Shown in pieces: positions 5,986-8,618 of a stretch of DNA of 8,618 nt. Numbering within the stretch: the stretch's first letter is position 1; the number at the start of each line of letters is the position of its first letter. The stretch comes from JAFMIT01 sp044341215 (GTDB lineage Bacteria > Actinomycetota > Actinomycetes > S36-B12 > UBA5976). The stretch lies in the NCBI GenBank assembly GCA_044341215.1, contig JBIISC010000081.1:1-8618 (forward strand). Reading direction: 5' to 3'. Made by a program: the position numbers and the translations under genes. Under the pieces are notes generated by a model. That model was given only the letters and a program-made list of their open reading frames with translations. It did not search any database and had not been told where the DNA came from.

Positions 5986-8079
5986 GTGTCAGCCGACCTC
6001 GCCTTGACCCGAAACATCGGGATTATGGCGCACATCGACGCGGGTAAGACCACCACGACTGAGCGCATCCTTTTTTACACCGGTATCAACTACAAGATCG
6101 GTGAAGTTCACGATGGCGCAGCCACCATGGACTGGATGGAACAGGAACAAGAGCGCGGCATCACTATTACTTCTGCAGCAACCACATGTATTTGGGATAA
6201 CCACACAATCAACATCATTGACACACCTGGCCACGTTGACTTCACAGTTGAAGTAGAACGTTCGTTGCGGGTTCTCGATGGTGCGGTTGCAGTTTTCGAC
6301 GGTGTTGCTGGTGTTGAACCACAATCCGAAACTGTTTGGCGTCAAGCTGACAAGTACAACGTTCCACGTATTTGCTTCGTAAACAAGCTAGACCGTACTG
6401 GTGCAGATTTCTACATGTGCGTTGACACTATTCGCACTCGCCTTGGCGCAACCGCCGCCGTAATCCAAATTCCAATTGGTTCCGAGTTGGATTTCAAAGG
6501 TGTAGTTGACCTAGTTGAAATGCGCGCACTTGTTTGGCCAGAAGACACCAAAAAAGGTGAGGACTACAACGTAGAAGAAATTCCTGCGGACCTAAAAGCA
6601 AAAGCTGATGAATACCACCAAGCATTGCTCGAAGTTATTGCAGATGCTGACGATATTTTCGCAGAACTTTTCTTGGATGAAAAATTCACAACCCAAGATG
6701 TTAAAGATGCAATCCGTCGCTCAACACTTGCTGACAAGATCACACCAGTTCTAACTGGTTCTGCATTTAAGAACAAGGGTGTTCAACCAATGTTGGATGC
6801 AGTTGTTGATTACTTGCCATCACCACTTGACGTAAGTTCAACTTGGGGCTTCAAGCCAGACAACGAAGAAGTAAAGCTAGAACGCCATCCTTCAGATGAC
6901 GAGCCACTATCTGCACTTGCATTCAAAATTGCTTCAGATCCACACTTGGGTAAATTGACTTACGTTCGTATCTACTCAGGTCGTCTTGATGCTGGATCAC
7001 AAGTTCTTAACTCAACAAAAGATCGCAAAGAGCGCATCGGCAAAATTTACCGAATGCACGCAAACAAGCGTGAAGAAATTGCAAGCGTTGGCGCTGGCGA
7101 CATCATCGCTGTTATGGGTCTGAAAGACACCACAACCGGTGAAACACTTTGTGATCCAAGCAAGCCAATCGTGCTTGAATCAATGAGCTTCCCAGCACCA
7201 GTTATTCAGGTTGCAATTGAACCTAAGACAAAGGGTGACCAAGAAAAACTTGGTATTGCAATCCAACGTCTTGCTGAAGAAGATCCAACATTTAAAGTTT
7301 TCACTGATGAAGAAACCGGACAGACCATCATCGCTGGTATGGGCGAACTTCACCTTGAAATTCTTGTAGACCGCATGCGTCGTGAATTCAAGGTTGAAGC
7401 TAACGTTGGTAAGCCACAAGTTGCTTACCGCGAAACCATCACCAAGAAAGTTGAAAAGGTCGAATACACCCACAAGAAACAATCAGGTGGTTCAGGTCAG
7501 TTCGCAGCAGTCATCATTGATATTGAACCAACTGGCCCAGCTGTTGGCGGCCCTGGCGGATATGAATTCGCTAATGGCGTCACAGGTGGCCGCATTCCTC
7601 GCGAATACATCCCATCAGTGGATGCAGGTTGCAAGGATGCAATGGAATACGGCATCTTGGCCGGATACCCATTGGTTGACGTCAAAGTTACGCTACAAGA
7701 CGGTAAGTACCACGACGTGGACTCATCTGAATTAGCGTTCAAAATCGCAGGATCGATGGCTTTCAAGGAAGCTGCTCGTCGTGCGAACCCTGTCCTTCTG
7801 GAACCAATGATGGCTGTTGAAGTTATCACTCCAGAGGAGTTCATGGGCGACGTGATCGGCGACCTTAACTCTCGTCGTGGCCAAATCCAGGCCATGGACG
7901 AAAGAGCTGGCGCTCGCGTCGTCAAAGCGCTGGTTCCACTATCGGAGATGTTCGGCTACGTCGGCGATCTTCGTAGTAAGACCCAGGGTCGAGCCAACTA
8001 TTCGATGGTCTTCGACTCTTACGCGCAGGTCCCGTCAAACGTAGCGACTGAAATCATCGCGAAGTCACGGGGCGAATGA
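5986..8079 (+). CDS. fusA: Translation elongation factor G (EF-G)
   Basis: Ribosomal translocase EF-G, a 697-residue cytosolic GTPase of normal length. It drives tRNA-mRNA movement and, with ribosome recycling factor, ribosome splitting. GTPase motifs: P-loop AHIDAGKT at 15-22, switch I RGITI at 57-61, DTPGH at 79-83 with catalytic H83, NKLD at 133-136, and GSA at 258-260. Domain II follows, then the domain III and IV blocks (GMGELHLEIL; QSGGSGQFA; GGRIPREYIPSVDAG) and the C-terminal domain V signature VPLSEMFGYVGDLRS. The GTG start is chosen from GGAG at 5974-5977, 8 nt upstream, and from the conserved N-terminus. The rpsG-fusA gap is 36 nt with no clear structure. Position between rpsG and tuf marks this as the main EF-G rather than a paralogue. 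GC content is high at both ends of the gene (58% at 6001-6060; 52-60% over the last ~340 nt) but 38-45% in the middle. Confidence 0.99.
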   Translation: MSADLALTRNIGIMAHIDAGKTTTTERILFYTGINYKIGEVHDGAATMDWMEQEQERGITITSAATTCIWDNHTINIIDTPGHVDFTVEVERSLRVLDGAVAVFDGVAGVEPQSETVWRQADKYNVPRICFVNKLDRTGADFYMCVDTIRTRLGATAAVIQIPIGSELDFKGVVDLVEMRALVWPEDTKKGEDYNVEEIPADLKAKADEYHQALLEVIADADDIFAELFLDEKFTTQDVKDAIRRSTLADKITPVLTGSAFKNKGVQPMLDAVVDYLPSPLDVSSTWGFKPDNEEVKLERHPSDDEPLSALAFKIASDPHLGKLTYVRIYSGRLDAGSQVLNSTKDRKERIGKIYRMHANKREEIASVGAGDIIAVMGLKDTTTGETLCDPSKPIVLESMSFPAPVIQVAIEPKTKGDQEKLGIAIQRLAEEDPTFKVFTDEETGQTIIAGMGELHLEILVDRMRREFKVEANVGKPQVAYRETITKKVEKVEYTHKKQSGGSGQFAAVIIDIEPTGPAVGGPGGYEFANGVTGGRIPREYIPSVDAGCKDAMEYGILAGYPLVDVKVTLQDGKYHDVDSSELAFKIAGSMAFKEAARRANPVLLEPMMAVEVITPEEFMGDVIGDLNSRRGQIQAMDERAGARVVKALVPLSEMFGYVGDLRSKTQGRANYSMVFDSYAQVPSNVATEIIAKSRGE

Positions 8080-8084
8080 CGCGC

Positions 8085-8100
8085 GGGCGTGAAAACGCCC
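8085..8100 (+). promoter_or_regulatory. GAAA-loop hairpin after fusA
   Basis: GGGCGT (8085-8090) pairs perfectly with ACGCCC (8095-8100) across a GAAA tetraloop, 5 nt after the fusA stop. The following bases (ATGCCCCCAA) contain no U-tract, so full intrinsic termination is unlikely. It may attenuate readthrough, protect an mRNA 3' end after processing, or simply separate fusA and tuf translation. Confidence 0.55.
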
Positions 8101-8125
8101 ATGCCCCCAAAGGAAGAAACCCAGA

Positions 8126-8147
8126 TTTACAGCGCCCGGGCTGTAAA
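8126..8147 (+). promoter_or_regulatory. Eight-base-pair hairpin in the tuf leader
   Basis: TTTACAGC (8126-8133) is an exact inverted match to GCTGTAAA (8140-8147), giving an 8-bp stem with the 6-nt loop GCCCGG. It lies 15 nt before the GGAGG of tuf. No U-tract follows. It is a candidate processing or regulatory element that would let tuf be expressed differently from the genes before it. Confidence 0.55.
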
Positions 8148-8159
8148 CATCAAGTAGGT

Positions 8160-8173
8160 CTTGGAGGACCAAG
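8160..8173 (+). promoter_or_regulatory. tuf ribosome-binding site within a small hairpin
   Basis: CTTGG (8160-8164) can pair with CCAAG (8169-8173), leaving the loop AGGA. The GGAGG ribosome-binding site (8163-8167) is therefore split between stem and loop, and the last paired base is the G of the GTG start codon. A second, exclusive pairing is GGTC (8157-8160) with GACC (8167-8170). The stem is short, so it may be transient. Confidence 0.45.
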
Positions 8174-8618
8174 TGGCAAAAGCCAAATTCGAGCGGACTA
8201 AGCCGCACGTAAATATCGGCACCATCGGTCACATTGACCACGGTAAGACAACTCTTACCGCGGCAATTACCAAGGTGTTGCATGACGCATTCCCAGACGT
8301 CAATCCATTCACCCCATTCGATCAGATCGACAAGGCGCCTGAAGAACGCCAACGCGGTATCACTATTTCTATCGCACACGTCGAATATCAGACCGAAGCA
8401 CGTCACTATGCACACGTTGACTGCCCAGGCCACGCTGACTACATCAAGAACATGATTACTGGTGCAGCTCAGATGGACGGTGCAATTCTTGTTGTTGCTG
8501 CTACTGACGGCCCAATGCCACAGACAAAAGAACACGTTCTTTTGGCTCGACAGGTAGGCGTACCAGCAATCGTTGTTGCATTGAACAAGTGCGACATGGT
8601 TGATGACGAAGAAATTCT
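8173..8618 (+). CDS. tuf: Translation elongation factor Tu, N-terminal part (3' end outside window)
   Basis: EF-Tu, the GTPase that delivers aminoacyl-tRNA to the ribosomal A site. The frame runs from GTG at 8173 without a stop to the window edge: 148 full codons of an expected ~395. G-domain motifs are all present: P-loop GHIDHGKT at 19-26, switch I RGITI at 61-65, DCPGH at 83-87 with catalytic H87, and NKCD at 138-141. The start is supported by GGAGG at 8163-8167 (5 nt spacing) and by the actinobacterial N-terminus AKAKFERTKPHVNIGTIGHI. The gene is 93 nt after fusA, a gap with two strong hairpins, so it may have separate control although no promoter was recognised there. Domains II and III, including most kirromycin-type contacts, are not visible. 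Confidence 0.98.
   Translation, partial: MAKAKFERTKPHVNIGTIGHIDHGKTTLTAAITKVLHDAFPDVNPFTPFDQIDKAPEERQRGITISIAHVEYQTEARHYAHVDCPGHADYIKNMITGAAQMDGAILVVAATDGPMPQTKEHVLLARQVGVPAIVVALNKCDMVDDEEI

Noticed and set aside
5989..6345. 118-codon - strand frame opposite the fusA G domain
   Set aside because: It is antisense to invariant EF-G motifs and has no independent support.
8085..8100. Intrinsic terminator after fusA
   Set aside because: The stem is perfect but is followed by ATGCCCCCAA without a U-tract, so it is listed as a regulatory hairpin instead.
8065..8535. 156-codon - strand frame opposite the start of tuf
   Set aside because: It is the shadow of the conserved EF-Tu and EF-G coding strand. 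The + frame has full GTPase motifs and this one has none.

Overview
The window is a housekeeping stretch of a bacterial chromosome in which every gene lies on the + strand. It holds the 3' end of rpoB, complete rpoC, a 552-bp gene-free interval, then rpsL, rpsG and fusA complete, and the 5' part of tuf. The protein sequences are clearly actinobacterial. RpoC carries the charged N-terminal segment and the short acidic C-terminal tail typical of that phylum, and three of the five visible starts (rpsL, fusA, tuf) are GTG. Coding DNA is unusually AT-rich for the phylum: hand-counted lines from the middle of fusA are 38-45% GC. This points to a reduced-GC actinomycete such as the freshwater Nanopelagicales (acI) group. 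That placement is an inference and no search was run.

Layout. 1-629: C-terminal 208 codons of RpoB. 641-4552: RpoC, 11 bp downstream and sharing the transcript. 4567-4596: a near-ideal intrinsic terminator that ends the rpoBC unit. 4597-5104: a long non-coding interval with no convincing gene. It contains an AT-rich palindrome, a helically phased direct repeat, weak promoter candidates and, over its last ~140 nt, a chain of hairpins leading into the rpsL ribosome-binding site. 5105-8618: the str-type operon rpsL-rpsG-fusA-tuf. rpsL and rpsG overlap by one base, 36 nt separate rpsG from fusA, and 93 nt separate fusA from tuf. The fusA-tuf gap holds two strong hairpins and a third that presents the tuf ribosome-binding site.

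Function. rpoB and rpoC encode the catalytic core of RNA polymerase. rpsL and rpsG encode 30S proteins S12 (decoding centre) and S7 (head assembly). fusA and tuf encode the elongation GTPases EF-G and EF-Tu. The window therefore joins transcription and translation machinery in the classical order, with independent control of the second block implied by the terminator and the long leader.

I see no mobile element, CRISPR array, tRNA or defence system, and no exotic new system. The features worth attention are subtle: the structured str leader, RNA structure around the tuf start, three small apparent insertions at functional loops of RpoC, and a composition pattern in which non-coding DNA and gene ends are richer in GC than gene interiors.
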